Of a stretch of DNA of 64,000 bases, positions 50,001-60,798 are shown piece after piece. The notes under the pieces are model-generated. The model had not been told where the DNA came from and searched no databases. It worked only from the letters and a program-made list of their open reading frames with translations. The DNA is taken from the NCBI GenBank assembly GCA_021229015.1, contig CM037781.1, positions 66,856,345-66,920,344 of the forward strand, written 5' to 3'. A program made the position numbers and the translations under genes. The stretch's first letter is position 1, and each line of letters opens with the position of its first letter. The stretch comes from Solen grandis (lineage: Eukaryota; Mollusca; Bivalvia; Adapedonta; Solenidae).

Positions 50001-50100
50001 NNNNNNNNNNNNNNNNNNNNNNNNNNNNNNNNNNNNNNNNNNNNNNNNNNNNNNNNNNNNNNNNNNNNNNNNNNNNNNNNNNNNNNNNNNNNNNNNNNNN
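50001..50100. other. Assembly gap of 100 N
   Basis: Exactly 100 N, the usual placeholder for a gap of unknown length. The left side is a MITE, the right side the middle of a LINE 3' end, so at least the rest of both elements is missing. The missing N-terminal TIMP exons may be here. Confidence 1.
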
Positions 50101-50570
50101 ACAAAATGCAATTTAAATGTTATAGAAAATGCATATCATTTTTTGTTAGTGTGTCCAATGTACAGAGATTTAAGAAAAACTTACTTAAAACACTATTATT
50201 ATACATGGCCAACTTTACAAAAATTCACTAATTTAATGAATAATAAATCAAAACATGTTATTATTAATTTAGCAAACTATTTATATTGGGCAAGTATTAA
50301 GAGAAAAGAGATAAACAATTACCGGTAAGCATTTACTTGTACTAGTACAATTATGTTTATGTAAACACATTGAATCGATAACTGATATATATGTAATGTT
50401 TAGATAAATGTTTCATGTAACAAAACACCCTTCTGAAAAACCATTATTGGATATTTTTTCTCTGCAGGTTATAGTCCACACATGCAATGCAATGTTATTA
50501 TATATGTACGATTGCTGTAAACATGATGATATTCGAAAGCAATAAAGCTATTGTATTGTATTGTACATTA
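50101..50570 (+). pseudogene. LINE 3' end: ORF2 C-terminus plus tail
   Basis: From the gap edge an open frame (50101-50328) reads TKCNLNVIENAYHFLLVCPM, YRDLRKTYLKHYY and, further on, IINLANYLYWASIKR before TAA. The 'C...ENAYHFLLVCP.YRDLR' block corresponds to 'C..ED.YHF.C.C.LY..IR' near the end of the LINE at 13.7-17.0 kb, so it is the C-terminus of a related but distinct non-LTR retrotransposon. The 3' end 'caataaagctattgtattgt' with short 'attgt' reiterations looks like a LINE tail. Confidence 0.75.
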
Positions 50571-50876
50571 CTGGCTTACGTCACAAAATTTCATTCATAG
50601 TATTTTCCCGACTACGCAAACAGGTGCACGTATATCATGCCCGCTAGAGGGCATTGAATTTGGATATCCGGTATTGTTATTTTCGCAATCGGTTACAATA
50701 TGTTGCTGCGTTGTAAACAACGTAACATAATAAAAAGGAATCGCTTAAATAAAGCGCCTGAAGGGTTTTTGTTTTTGTTATGTTAAAAAACACAGCTGTT
50801 AGTGTTTTTGTATTAAGCGTTGCACGAACGCCACATTAGTTGTCTTGTCTCATTACCACCCTACTCGTTTTTCTAG

Positions 50877-50990
50877 TGGAAGAGGATATTTGCAGACCAC
50901 ACAATCTTCCATGTGCCAATCGTGGCTAACAAGGATAAACGCTGCACATATAACACCCTAGCCTGTCTGTTTGATGCACGAAAAAAGTAA
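50877..50990 (+). CDS. Candidate terminal exon, possible short peptide precursor (uncertain)
   Basis: A strong acceptor (pyrimidine-rich 'cctactcgtttttctag') precedes a 37-codon frame ending in TAA: WKRIFADHTIFHVPIVANKD then KRCTYNTLACLFDARKK. The base composition is less AT-rich than around it. A dibasic KR directly precedes a cysteine pair with six residues between (C-TYNTLA-C), and the tail is basic (RKK). This outline recalls allatostatin-C/somatostatin-like peptides (C-x-[FY]-N-x-[VIL]-[SA]-C). No signal-peptide exon was found upstream, the peptide is not a confident match, and a donor-like 'gtaaac' overlaps the stop. It could be an internal exon of an unknown gene or chance. The opposite strand gave no better reading. 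Confidence 0.25.
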   Translation, partial: WKRIFADHTIFHVPIVANKDKRCTYNTLACLFDARKK

Positions 50991-51182
50991 ACAAGATGTC
51001 TTCTGCTTTATTTATATCGGAGACGGTATACGTTTTATTGCAAGAGACTCTCAGCCGGGAGTTAAATCATGGTGTTTTTTTTTTTTTATTTATTTGGTTT
51101 CTGATCTTGGTATATCTTCTTGATCCGTGCAGATATCTTTCAAGAATTAGAGGAGTTTCAATTACAAGCACAGGGAGTGCCT

Positions 51183-51330
51183 TGGTACAGTGGTAACTAC
51201 ATAACTGCGGATCCTAAAGTTGTTGGCTGGAACTCCGTTGGAGGTTAGTTTTTTTTCCACGGACTTCCCAGGCGCAAAGTACTGATCTAACACAAGGACC
51301 GTCGAGAGAGACTACTAGTAAAAGTTGCTG
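51183..51330 (+). mobile_element. SINE fragment with tRNA-like head
   Basis: 'cttggtacagtggtaactac' and 'ttggctggaactccgttgg' are degraded A- and B-box regions; 'cttcccaggcgcaaagtactgatctaac' is the body shared with 7720 and 43012. Confidence 0.5.
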
Positions 51331-51866
51331 GTACATGATTTTGTTTCTCAATCGACGCAAAATAAATAACGTAACTAAATAATAAGAAAATTGGTATTGT
51401 TTTGTTTTGGGGTGGTTTGGATTCTCAACTTAAAAGTAGTACGTAAAGTAAAATGGTTTACAGTTTCAATAAGTTTCACCCACTTTATTATTTATAGTCC
51501 TTATCACAAATAACAAATATAGCAATTTAATTTTGTGGGAAGATTTGGGGGGAAAAAAAGATCTACCGTTGCATGTTGACAAATAAGGATTTTTATGTCC
51601 TGAATGACCCTTATTATCCCCGTACAATAATAATAATAAAAATAATGATGATAAAAATAAAATAAACAAATAAATAAAAAATGGTGACTGCGCATATTTG
51701 TGTTTTAGCAGTAAAAATGGATGGATCGATGACATTTTGAAATTTCATGATATGATTAAAGATTATAATTATATCAAACAGCAAAAACAAAGGTATGCCA
51801 TTGGACTATATGGTTTGCTAAAATATCACTACTGGGATCTTTTCATTTAACACCCTCCTTACTCAT

Positions 51867-51881
51867 TCATGGCTCCTTCAA
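51867..51881 (-). CDS. Possible last coding exon of the proton channel (LKEP-stop, tentative)
   Basis: On the minus strand a pyrimidine-containing acceptor ('cttttgtctctgatattaattgtgagcag') is followed by TTG AAG GAG CCA TGA, in the phase 0 demanded by the donor at 52051. It would end the protein ...KTKQFD-LKEP. Four codons are too few to prove anything. Another terminal exon further along the minus strand is equally possible. Confidence 0.25.
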   Translation of the reverse strand: MKEP

Positions 51882-52051
51882 CTGCTCACAATTAATATCA
51901 GAGACAAAAGCAGGTGTTATTTTGTGTAAACTAGGTCAACCACTGACTACCAATTACCCAAATGTAGCTACTACAGATAGCATGCTAGGCAGTTTGAATA
52001 AATATGCAAAAAAGACATCGACAATGTTTAAAAATACGGAATATTACTCAC

Positions 52052-52167
52052 ATCGAATTGTTTGGTTTTGTCCTTCAGGTCTCTCAGTTCTGCCGCCATT
52101 TGTTTTTGCTTTTTGTACATCATCTTCAACCGGAAGTGCTCATGGTCAAGGACGGCCACGATAAGAC
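52052..52167 (-). CDS. Hvcn1-like: Voltage-gated proton channel, C-terminal coiled-coil exon
   Basis: Minus-strand exon of 116 bp after 'cggcttcag' and before 'gat|gtgagt'. Two bases complete a serine codon begun at 55024, then 38 codons read LIVAVLDHEHFRLKMMYKKQ, KQMAAELRDLKDKTKQFD. In animal HV channels S4 is followed by 'NG.II.V......RLKQMN.QLA.KI..LE', a dimerising coiled coil in the cytosol. Here the same order appears: a hydrophobic S4 end, a charged stretch with RLK, then heptads with M, L and L at core positions. It leaves in phase 0, so at least one more short exon must follow. The exon lies about 2.6 kb upstream of the nearest TIMP exon on the same strand. Confidence 0.87.
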
Positions 52168-52315
52168 CTGAAGCCGACGTTAACGACAGTTTGGCGATAA
52201 TGTCACAAATGACCAATTTCAAATGTTTAAACCCAGACCAGCCTTGTAAGCTGGCCAATATTTATACTGTTTGATACTCCCTAGCACCTTTAAGTTACTG
52301 TAGAATCACTAACTT

Positions 52316-52346
<31 letters not shown>

Positions 52347-52348
52347 CT
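52316..52348 (+). repeat. (AG)n microsatellite with G-run
   Basis: 'gagagagagagagagagaga' followed by about ten G, in the intron or flank between proton-channel exons. Confidence 0.9.
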
Positions 52349-53869
52349 TTTTTTTAGATTTCATGGAAAGCTTTATACGCGAATACTGATCCACGCGAAA
52401 ACTGTTCATTTAACAGAACTCGCGTTTTCTAGAACATGAGTCCACGAATATATGTAGCCCTACAAACGAAATTGATTTTATAACAGATTACACGAAATCT
52501 TGACTTGACTTGACTAATGTCAACGAAAATTCATGATTTAACAGTAGTAGGCAACATAGGCTTTTCTGCTGCGACGTCTAGACTCAGTAAAATACGAAAG
52601 TTGTAAAACGCATTGCACACAACGCGACGCAAAGCATCACTACGAAACGGGACAACGCGCATGGCACACACGGGTTTTAACAATTTTCAGTCTAACATGT
52701 GAGAGGATTTAAAAAAAAAAATCGTACATGAACGAAACATTGCGTAGTCAGATGAGACAGAACTATAATTCAGGGTAATGAAAGAGTTCAAAGGTAACAG
52801 ATTATATAATTACTCATGGTTTCTGGGCCAATTTTCTGCAAACATTCCAATTACACGTGTCTTCTACCATGACAGGCTTCAATTAATTTTTTGTCTTGTC
52901 TTAGAAATGAAGGGATTTGAAAATCTATTGCAATATCAACCTGGGTGAACTTGAACTGAAAAGGATTAATCCAACTAAGCTCTGTACTTTAATAGTAAAC
53001 ATATTTCACCAGACCTGTCTCGAACTTAGCGCTAAGTGATGCTTAAATTCTTAAGCTAGCTAGACACACATTCCACCATTGCTATTTTATGAAATATTCA
53101 AGTACACAACTAAGTTGAAATTAATTATTGAATTATTAACTTAATAACTAACAATAATTGATAAGAAATGAAAAATTATTAGAGGAACGAGACTATTGAA
53201 ATACGCCATTAAGTATTAAAGTTTTACTTAGCGCTAAGAAGTGTTGGTGGAATTCGGCCAAGGTCAAAAAATAATGAATGGGGGTTGCGGTACATTATTC
53301 CATGGGGATCTTATGTACCATAATTATTACATTCGTGGTTTCTCTGTCTCGCTTTGATGTATTTGTTGAGTTTCAAGGTCTCGAAAAGGAGAGTACTGCA
53401 GTTCCATGAGAAAGAGCAATTAGAGACTCTTGGTAGAGCTGTTACAATAATTTCGAAATAGAGAATCTTTAACATTCCGAGCAGCCATTAGCGATTAATA
53501 CATGGAAATAAACATGATAGTAGGTTTAGTGATTCTTCGAGGAAACCAATAGCTGATTACAGAAATATCAGTGTCTCACAACAGTATTATATTCTTCTGC
53601 CATGTGAATAAACTATTTTAGCTCAGGAGACATGGACGGATATGTGATGAAGTTTTGCTGATTACCTATTTCGTTTCATATTTTCCTAAAAGACGCGCCC
53701 ACCCTCAACCAGTCGAGAAAGCGATCATAGAAGTAGGCAGGGATGTGAATTAGTCATTAATGAGTTTATGTGTAATTTGAATTCAGACACGAAGTTGTTT
53801 GTTTTTATCTGTACCTACACATTTGATTGAGCTCCTTTAAACAATTGATCTTATTACCTGGGAGTCCCA

Positions 53870-54985
53870 AAAGTCATGGCAATCCAAGACTATAAATGGC
53901 AATCATGGCGATCCATGGGTATGGTAATCATGGTAACCTGTGACTATGGTAATCACTGAGACAATGATAATGGTAATCATGGCAACTCATGACTACTGTA
54001 ATCATGGTCACTCATGACTATGGTAATCATGGTCACTCATGACTATATAATCATGGTAACTCATGACTATGATAACCATGGTAACCAATGACTATGTAAT
54101 CATGGTCACTTATGGCTAATGTAATCATGGTAACTCATGGCAATGGCATCATGATCACTTATGATATGTAATCATGGTAAATCATGACTATGATAACCAT
54201 GGTGACCAATCACTATATAATCATGGTCACTCATGGCTATGGTAATCATAGTAACTCATGACTATGTAATCATGGTAACCCATGACTTTGTTAACCCTGG
54301 TAACCAATGACTATGTAATCATGGTATCTCATGACTATGGTAATCATGGTAACTCATTACTGGTATCATGGTTACTCATGACTGGTTATCATGGTAACCC
54401 ATGGCTTTGATAACCATGGTAACCAATGACTATGTAATCATGGTAACTCATGGCTAGGGTAATCATGGTAACTCATGACTATGGTATCATGGTAACCCAT
54501 GGCTTTGTAATCATGGTAACACATGGCTTTGTAATCATGGTCACTCATTGTTTTGTAACCATGGTAACCCATGACTATGATAACGATGGTAACCAATGAC
54601 TATGTAATCATGGTAACTCATGAATATGGTAATCATGGTAACTCATGACTATGGTATCATGGTAACCCATGGCTTTGTAACCATGGTAACACATGGCTCT
54701 GTAATCATGGTCACTCATGGCTTTGTAACCATGGTTACCCATGGCTATGATTACCATGGTAATCAATGACTATGTAATCATGGTCACTCATGACTATGGT
54801 AATCATGGTAATTCATAACTATTGTATCATGGTCACTCATGACTATGGTAATCATGGTAACCCATGGCTTTGTAATCATGTAAACCCATGACTATGATAA
54901 CCATGGTAACCAATGACTATGTAATTATGGTCACTCATGACTATGGTAATCTGAGTAACCCATGACTATATAATCGTGGCAGCCC
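53870..54985. repeat. Minisatellite of about 24-28 bp units (ca. 1.1 kb)
   Basis: More than 40 variable units of the type 'actcatgactatggtaatca' + 'tggtaa', with alternating 'tggtaaccaatgactatgtaatcatgg' versions. Unit length and order vary, so it has evolved by unequal exchange and not by recent uniform expansion. It lies inside the proton-channel intron, ending about 40 bp from the splice donor at 55023. Confidence 0.95.
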
Positions 54986-55023
54986 ATGCTTATGTTCTCT
55001 AATAGATTACAGGTAATACTTAC

Positions 55024-55162
55024 TGTTTACAACTCGGATGACCCTCCAAGGAAGGAGGAACGAAAGGATCACAATGCCATCCTGTATCCGGTACACGGTG
55101 AGTCCTTTCAGAAAAACAAGGTCAAGAATGAAGGAAGCTACGACAATGAAAGCATCGAACAC
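55024..55162 (-). CDS. Hvcn1-like: Voltage-gated proton channel, S3-S4 exon lacking the first S4 arginine
   Basis: Minus-strand exon of 139 bp from 'tgtcttttttttcag' to 'aaca|gtaagt', entering in phase 0 and leaving one base over. It reads VFDAFIVVASFILDLVFLKG, LTVYRIQDGIVIL, SFLLPWRVIRVVN. It aligns without gaps to human HV1 through S3: FDA (D174), SFILD (D185). S4 has the HV signature W-R-x-x-R-x-x-N (W207, R208, R211, N214 equivalents), but the first gating arginine (R205) is leucine, followed by proline (L-P-W-R). Aplysia AcHV3, described as a weakly voltage-dependent proton leak, also lacks this arginine. The zinc-binding histidine of the S3-S4 loop (H193) is absent, and the loop is about three residues longer. 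A 63-codon frame on the plus strand here is only its antisense shadow. Confidence 0.96.
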
Positions 55163-56956
55163 CTGAAAAAAAAGACAGAATACATCAACTATTTATTGAA
55201 CGTGTGATGTTTGCTCGTGTGTATAATCGCATTAACAGACATTCGTGTTAAAGTCACAAACTATATGGCGGAGAAACTATGAAAACATATGGTATTTCGC
55301 GTTGATGGGACGAAATCTCGGGAGAAAGTTTCGACTTTTGACTGGCGGCCCGACACAAAATATTGATTTGTGAGAAATCAGCTACCATCAATTGCTTACC
55401 ACCAATCTTTGAACATATATATTGCATGCATCCTTCTCTACAAGCAAAGGAATTAGGCTGATTGTTTTTCTTCTACGGGCCTTATTAAATTGATTACAAA
55501 AGTGGTATATATTATTGTACATTTAACTTTACGGCTGATTGCCTACTTCAGATTGATCACTTTTTATGATCATAATTTGGATCATTTACTGTTATTATTT
55601 GGTTGTAGTTTCTAATTATTTCTCAATACAAATACATAATAAATCTCTTCCGTAACACTATGAACCATACAAATGAACTAAATATCTGAAAACAAAAATA
55701 AAAAGGTATGTAACAAGAAATCTTTAAAACAAACTTGAAATATTTGAGAATATAGAGCGGTTATGTGATGTACAAAATATTATCAGAGAAGCATTTCATT
55801 CTAGACAAGTCAAAACAAGCATATAACTCCGTTGATAAAGCTTCCGTTCCAATCAATGGAGATACCATTACAGTGCGATGTCCAGCCAATAATACGCGAC
55901 AGATATTTATAACATTATGATTCAGGTCTCATTTTGTGTCTAAGAGAAATGTTTTGATGAATCAACTAAATATCTACCAAAGATATTACAATTCAGTGGT
56001 CATATTTTTACGAATCATGTTTCAGCTAGCTGTCATTTCAACAAACAACGGTGCGGTTTTTTTTCTCCTTCAGTTTACGAATATCTACCAATGAAAATAG
56101 ATCGTCGGAACCCACAGTATACATTCCTTCATCACTATAGTATATGCAATGGGATTTTAAGCTGGCAAAACTTCATTTTCATGAATATATTAATCAGCTA
56201 CTTGCTGACCAATGAAACCACGCGTAGTTCATGTATTTTGAAAGTTACAAAAGCAAAGCTGGCTCTCAAAATCCGAACAACTATATGTAACGCGCCGTTT
56301 CATTGGTCAAATGATCCGTGCTGTCTCCGCTGCGGATCAAATGAACTTTCATGAGTATTTCCTGCCTCTTGACTTTTCATCTAACTTGAAGGCTTTGAAC
56401 ATCACGACCTAGACATTGAATTTTAGGATCTGATTGGAACTTAGACGGACGGTATAATTTTGGGTAGACATAAAATGAAACGCAGGTGAAATGTAATCGT
56501 ATTAACAGACTTTGATACCATTTATCAAGCCGACTTTTGCTTCTATCTTTCAAAAAATCTTAATATTTCTGGTGCAGTTTGCTTTTAATTTCATCAAGGG
56601 CCTTAGGCAAAAAATTGAGATTTCAGAGTCATTACTTGCAAGTGAAAACTGACATTTCTAATAAATAGGCGGAAATTTATCACCCAGTGTGCCAGTTTTG
56701 TGCTTTCCATTACCGAATTAAATGTAGGAATAAATTGGTGTGACTATGCTGAAGTTTAAAGATTACTTGTCAGGGAATATACCCTGCCCGAATTATTAAC
56801 TCCGTTTGAAGGTGGATTTTACTGTCATTTTTCCATTTCTGTCTGCCCACCTCTTCTTCTATTATAGTAATGGCTAACAGTCATTTACTATTTATTACGG
56901 CCATAATTAGACCTTGCGGTTAAGGATAATGAGTGACCGAGGTCCAGTTTTTTTCC

Positions 56957-56998
56957 TCTCTCTCTCTCTCCCTCGTCTCTCTCTCTCTCTCTCTCTTT
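56957..56998 (+). repeat. (CT)n microsatellite
   Basis: 'cctctctctctctctccctc' and following CT units, interrupted once by 'gtct'. Its complement generates the EREREREGERERG stretch in the minus-strand ORF at 56888-57259. Confidence 0.95.
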
Positions 56999-57364
56999 AA
57001 AAGTTACCCACATTCCAAGCTGATAATGAGAAAACAGCTGTCTTCCTATTGTAAGGGATGATAGCATCATTATTGCAGAGCTACAGTATGAGAGGTTTTG
57101 CAAACAACCTGTCAATATATCCGATAAACCGTGACACGCGCGTGATTTATCACACCTAGAGTTAGATAGAGATGTAGCCGATTCTACATAGAGGAATTTT
57201 AAAGGTTTACTTCTAGAGCAAAAACCGCGCACATCTCTTAAATGCAGGAAAACACACACCGATTCATGTAAACTCAGGAAGTTTCACCACGATAGCTCAT
57301 TCGTGTACCTTCGCCTTTCTTCGGAATCATCAGTTGAGAGAAACGCTGACGTCATCAAACTTAA

Positions 57365-57440
57365 GGTAATCCATCTATTTTTTAATTGTAATCATGGTCC
57401 ATCAAGTGATCGTTGGAATTTTATAGTAAATGCAAGCCTT
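57365..57440. mobile_element. 'GGTAATCCATC' TIR element, fragment
   Basis: 'ggtaatccatct', 'ttaattgtaatcatggtcca' and 'tttatagtaaatgcaagcc' match one terminus of the elements at 12663 and 61860 in reverse orientation. The rest is missing. Confidence 0.6.
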
Positions 57441-58140
57441 TACAGAACCTGAATTTAAGTTCATTCTTTCTTCCATTCACCATTTTGTCTCAGCCACGTG
57501 ATAAATTCTTTGCCTATCTGTCATTGATACATGTAATAAAAGCCAAGGTATCATGGCATGTTGAGCGTGTCAGCAAAAACACATTGCGCATTTTTTGGCT
57601 TTCTAAAAGGAAGGACCTCTATCATAGACCCATTATATTTCATAATGATTCAAATTTCATAAAAAAAAGAAATAGAAAATAACATTGACATATTGTAGAC
57701 TAACACAAATAGTACATAATATGCAAATATCTGCTGGAAAATAACATAAAACGCTTTGAAAATATTGAAATGTTGATAAAATTACGCAATTTAGTACTTT
57801 GGATGGATGTCAGAATATTCTTATTGTTTTAAAATTAGCATTTGCGAGTATTCCCGAAGTCGGTCTGTAATTTGAAATAATTTGAATTTGAAAAACCGTT
57901 GTCGAATCACAATTTGTTTATCTGCTACGCCATCAATGTATGCGTTCGTGATTCGTTAATGGAGACAAATGGAAGGTCTATGGAAAACGTCAGAAAATTG
58001 ACGAAAATGGACGGAATATACAAATCAGTTATTTTGTAAACAATTGAATGATCTTAAGTAAAAGATTCTTTCATTCTTTCTTTTTTATGCATTGTAGTAA
58101 TGTTGTCATCAACGAGTATGTACAGATTGCATCTCTTAAC

Positions 58141-58392
58141 ACCCGGCCGCGACATACCGGCGAAGTCGTAAAAATGGTACTGGTATAGGCACCTTGCTTA
58201 GCGCTCAGCATATAAGGGTAGTTCCAGACTGGTTGGCCCGGTGTCAGGATAATATGACTGGGTGTGGAATCATGCCACAAGTCTACGGCGTGATACTGCA
58301 GTGTGGCAGTACTATATCTGTCTCAAGTAGGCATCGTCTCCAAGTGACTAAAATGCTGTCGGCGGGACGTTAAATTCAATCAACAAACAAAC
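58141..58392 (+). mobile_element. tRNA-derived SINE, head truncated
   Basis: Plus-strand copy of the family at 44931: starts at 'acccggccgcgacatacc', has 'gcgctcagcatataagggta', 'ctggttggcccggtgtcagg', 'ctgcagtgtggcagtactat' and ends 'gggacgttaaattcaatcaa'. The A and B boxes are lost. Confidence 0.8.
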
Positions 58393-59360
58393 ATCTCTTA
58401 ACTAATTTGTAGCACACCTTTTGCTTTTCTGTCCGAAGCATATACACTGCTTTTAGAAGAAATAATGGACCTTTAAGTATTGCAGTGAAGTATAAACTTC
58501 ACTAGTGATTGTTTACATTTCTGTCTAATTTCATGACGGTACACACCGATTCCATCAATGATTTAGACGGTTGCCAAAAAGGCATTCTGCCTAGAGACTA
58601 TTTTTGTTCTCATATTTGCCCTGTTAAAATATGCTGTTTCAGTGTTGTTTATTAATTGTTACTTAAAATTGTATACACTAGCCTAATATATTGATGTGGG
58701 TTCGACTTCCGGTCTGGGCACGCAAGAGAATTACATAAATTTCAATCTAGTCTGCGGTAGGTCAGCGGGGTCAATCTGTAACTTAATTATTGTACGTGAG
58801 TCTACTGTGGTCTCTCTTTATCTGTTATAAACTGGATGCCGCAATATGATCGAAATAAATGAGAAGCAACGCTAAAATGCAGTCATTCTAACAGTTTCAC
58901 GGGGCACAAATGTTGCATATGACCATAGGTTCTGTAATGATATTGACCCAAGGTTGTTTGCTAAGTATTAAGCAACATTCATTATAAATGCCAAATTATG
59001 CCCGTCCGGTATCATCTTTAATATCAAAAGCTTATGCATGAATGTACTTGATACAAAAGCGTGTGACATGAGGGTTTTGTAATCCTTACTACAGGTCAGA
59101 CTTTAGGTCAAGGTCACATTTAGTCAGACTGCTAAATCGCTGGCCCTGTTTACGGGATTTATCAAGAGATACTAAGTTAAACAGTTGCATATTAGATCCA
59201 ACTCTTGATATGAAATGCCAGAAAGAACACCATTAATCTAAAAATTGACAGAAAGCAGCAGTTACCTACACGTGTAGTGATAAATCAAAGAGAAAGTCTC
59301 ATTATATCAGATCGTTAGTGCTAGTGTGACTTCCTCTAGGAAATACTTGGAATAACTTAC

Positions 59361-59414
59361 CTCTAATTTATGCCTAAAGAAGGTTTTCCCCATGCATAAC
59401 ACCTTCAAAATATT
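59361..59414 (-). CDS. Hvcn1-like: Voltage-gated proton channel, 54-bp microexon (S2 end and S2-S3 loop)
   Basis: Minus-strand exon of 18 codons, NILKVLCMGKTFFRHKLE, between 'cttatcatttcag' and 'gag|gtaagt', phase 0 at both ends. It aligns residue for residue with human HV1 from I154 to E171: K157 of S2 (E-x-x-x-K with the glutamate ending the previous exon), F165-F166, H168, K169 and E171 are all conserved. It is cytosolic loop plus the end of S2 and feeds directly into VFDA of the next exon. The other two frames of this exon contain stops. It is far too small for ORF-based gene finding, but the splice sites and neighbours make the call firm. Confidence 0.93.
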
Positions 59415-59504
59415 CTGAAATGATAAGACATATGATTTTTTTTTTTTTTGCTTTCATACATACATGCATATGAAATTACTACAGTTGTAATCAACTTATA
59501 GAAT

Positions 59505-59605
59505 ATTGGTGAAGAGTAACCATGGTCCATTTGTAACACATGACAGTTGCTGGTTCGAACCCAAATGCGGGCGATGCTCCTTTAGGACATTCCCAAAGAA
59601 TATAA
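59505..59605 (+). mobile_element. tRNA-like SINE remnant
   Basis: 'acagttgctggttcgaaccc' contains a B box, followed by 'gatgctcctttaggacattcccaaag', a diverged form of the SINE body at 7720. Confidence 0.4.
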
Positions 59606-60798
59606 ATTCATATAAATCAATGCATGCGGAAATGGGTAAAGGATTTGAACAAATGATAGTAATTTCGCCGAATCGAGATGTCTTTGATAAAAATTCAAAA
59701 ATGCACTGCATGTGTTTTCAGAGGAAAACGACTGCAAAAGAAAAACACAAAATGACAACAACAACAACAACAGGAAGGTTTTTAAAAAAAGTTGCACTAT
59801 CCGTAATCTGATATGAACGTGGTTTAAAATTCAAGACTTTGAAATCACCGTCTATTATATAAGAAAGAAACATGTCAACTAAATTAATAAATCATTTTCA
59901 TATAATACTAGATGAAGCCATTTCGCATGCGTCATCATCAACAGCTAATGCACAGTACAATGAAAAACAATTTTGTGATGGAGTCAGTATCAACGCGCCC
60001 ATTGTTGAGGTTTAATATGAACATGAAACCAAATGAAGTCGATTAATGAATATGATCGGCGCTTTACCGAACAAATGAGCATAAACCCCCGGGGTTTTGG
60101 CAAGGTTGTCAGGCAATTAAGAAATTAGTGCATCTTATACCAAAGCTTTTAGAATTTAGAAGAAAACTTATCAAGACATCGATATATCAGATTTGTCGAG
60201 GAATATATGTCATAGCCTTTTTTAAATCGTTATTCGGCATTTTGCTGATTTGGATGATGTATTGAAATTATTACTTTGCTGGGGTAATTATAACAGTCTT
60301 AAGATAATGCGACCATTAAATATTAAATGAGAAATCGGCTGCATAGCGAAGGTACGTGTCAAATGGAAGTAAAAATTGGGAATCTGAAGGGTTTGCTAAT
60401 GACCCAGATTTTCCATCGGATTTCGGCCAATCAGAAATTTATTCCTATGCGCACTTACTAAAAGGGAGTGTGCTCATTGGATAATGGTCCAGACTGGTTA
60501 ATTTACTTTTCACATGAAAACTGTGTGCAAAATCAAAGGTACAGACTGGTTGCTGTTAAACGGTACTAGTGACTAAGCGTGACGCCGAATATCTTTTTAA
60601 AGATATTTCTTGTTTCTTCTCTTTTTTTCTCGAACTTGTATGCAAGAGAATTAAAAAGGTTGGCTGCTTAAAGCATAAAGCGGAATTCAGTGTAACGACG
60701 CTTCGTTTGTCAAGTATGGAGCGTCGGACATCTTTATATAACACACATGTAAATGAACGTGTTAGATGAGAACAAATAATTATATGTGATATCAATAC

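Noticed and set aside
50870..51060. Minus-strand frame with 'CNKTYTVSDINKAEDILF...', considered as a TIMP inhibitory-domain exon
   Set aside because: The resemblance to the TIMP strand 'Y.IK...DI.F.Y' is slight, no acceptor with a pyrimidine tract precedes it, and the frame lacks a donor in the required phase.
53870..54985. CRISPR-like regular repeats
   Set aside because: No constant repeat with unique spacers; units are variable head-to-tail copies in a metazoan intron, so a minisatellite.
54986..55207. Plus-strand 73-aa frame with an acceptor-like start, initially read as a terminal exon
   Set aside because: The minus strand here encodes proton-channel S3-S4 with perfect splice sites and family motifs; the plus frame is its antisense shadow.
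56888..57259. Minus-strand 123-aa ORF with several cysteines, considered as a TIMP N-terminal exon
   Set aside because: No CxC start or TIMP spacing; the last third is a translated (CT)n microsatellite.
57279..57363. Plus-strand exon-like segment bounded by AG and GT (KFHHDSSFVYLRLSSE...)
   Set aside because: The 'donor' gtaatcc is the terminus of a dispersed TIR element (57365-57440), and the acceptor lacks a pyrimidine tract.
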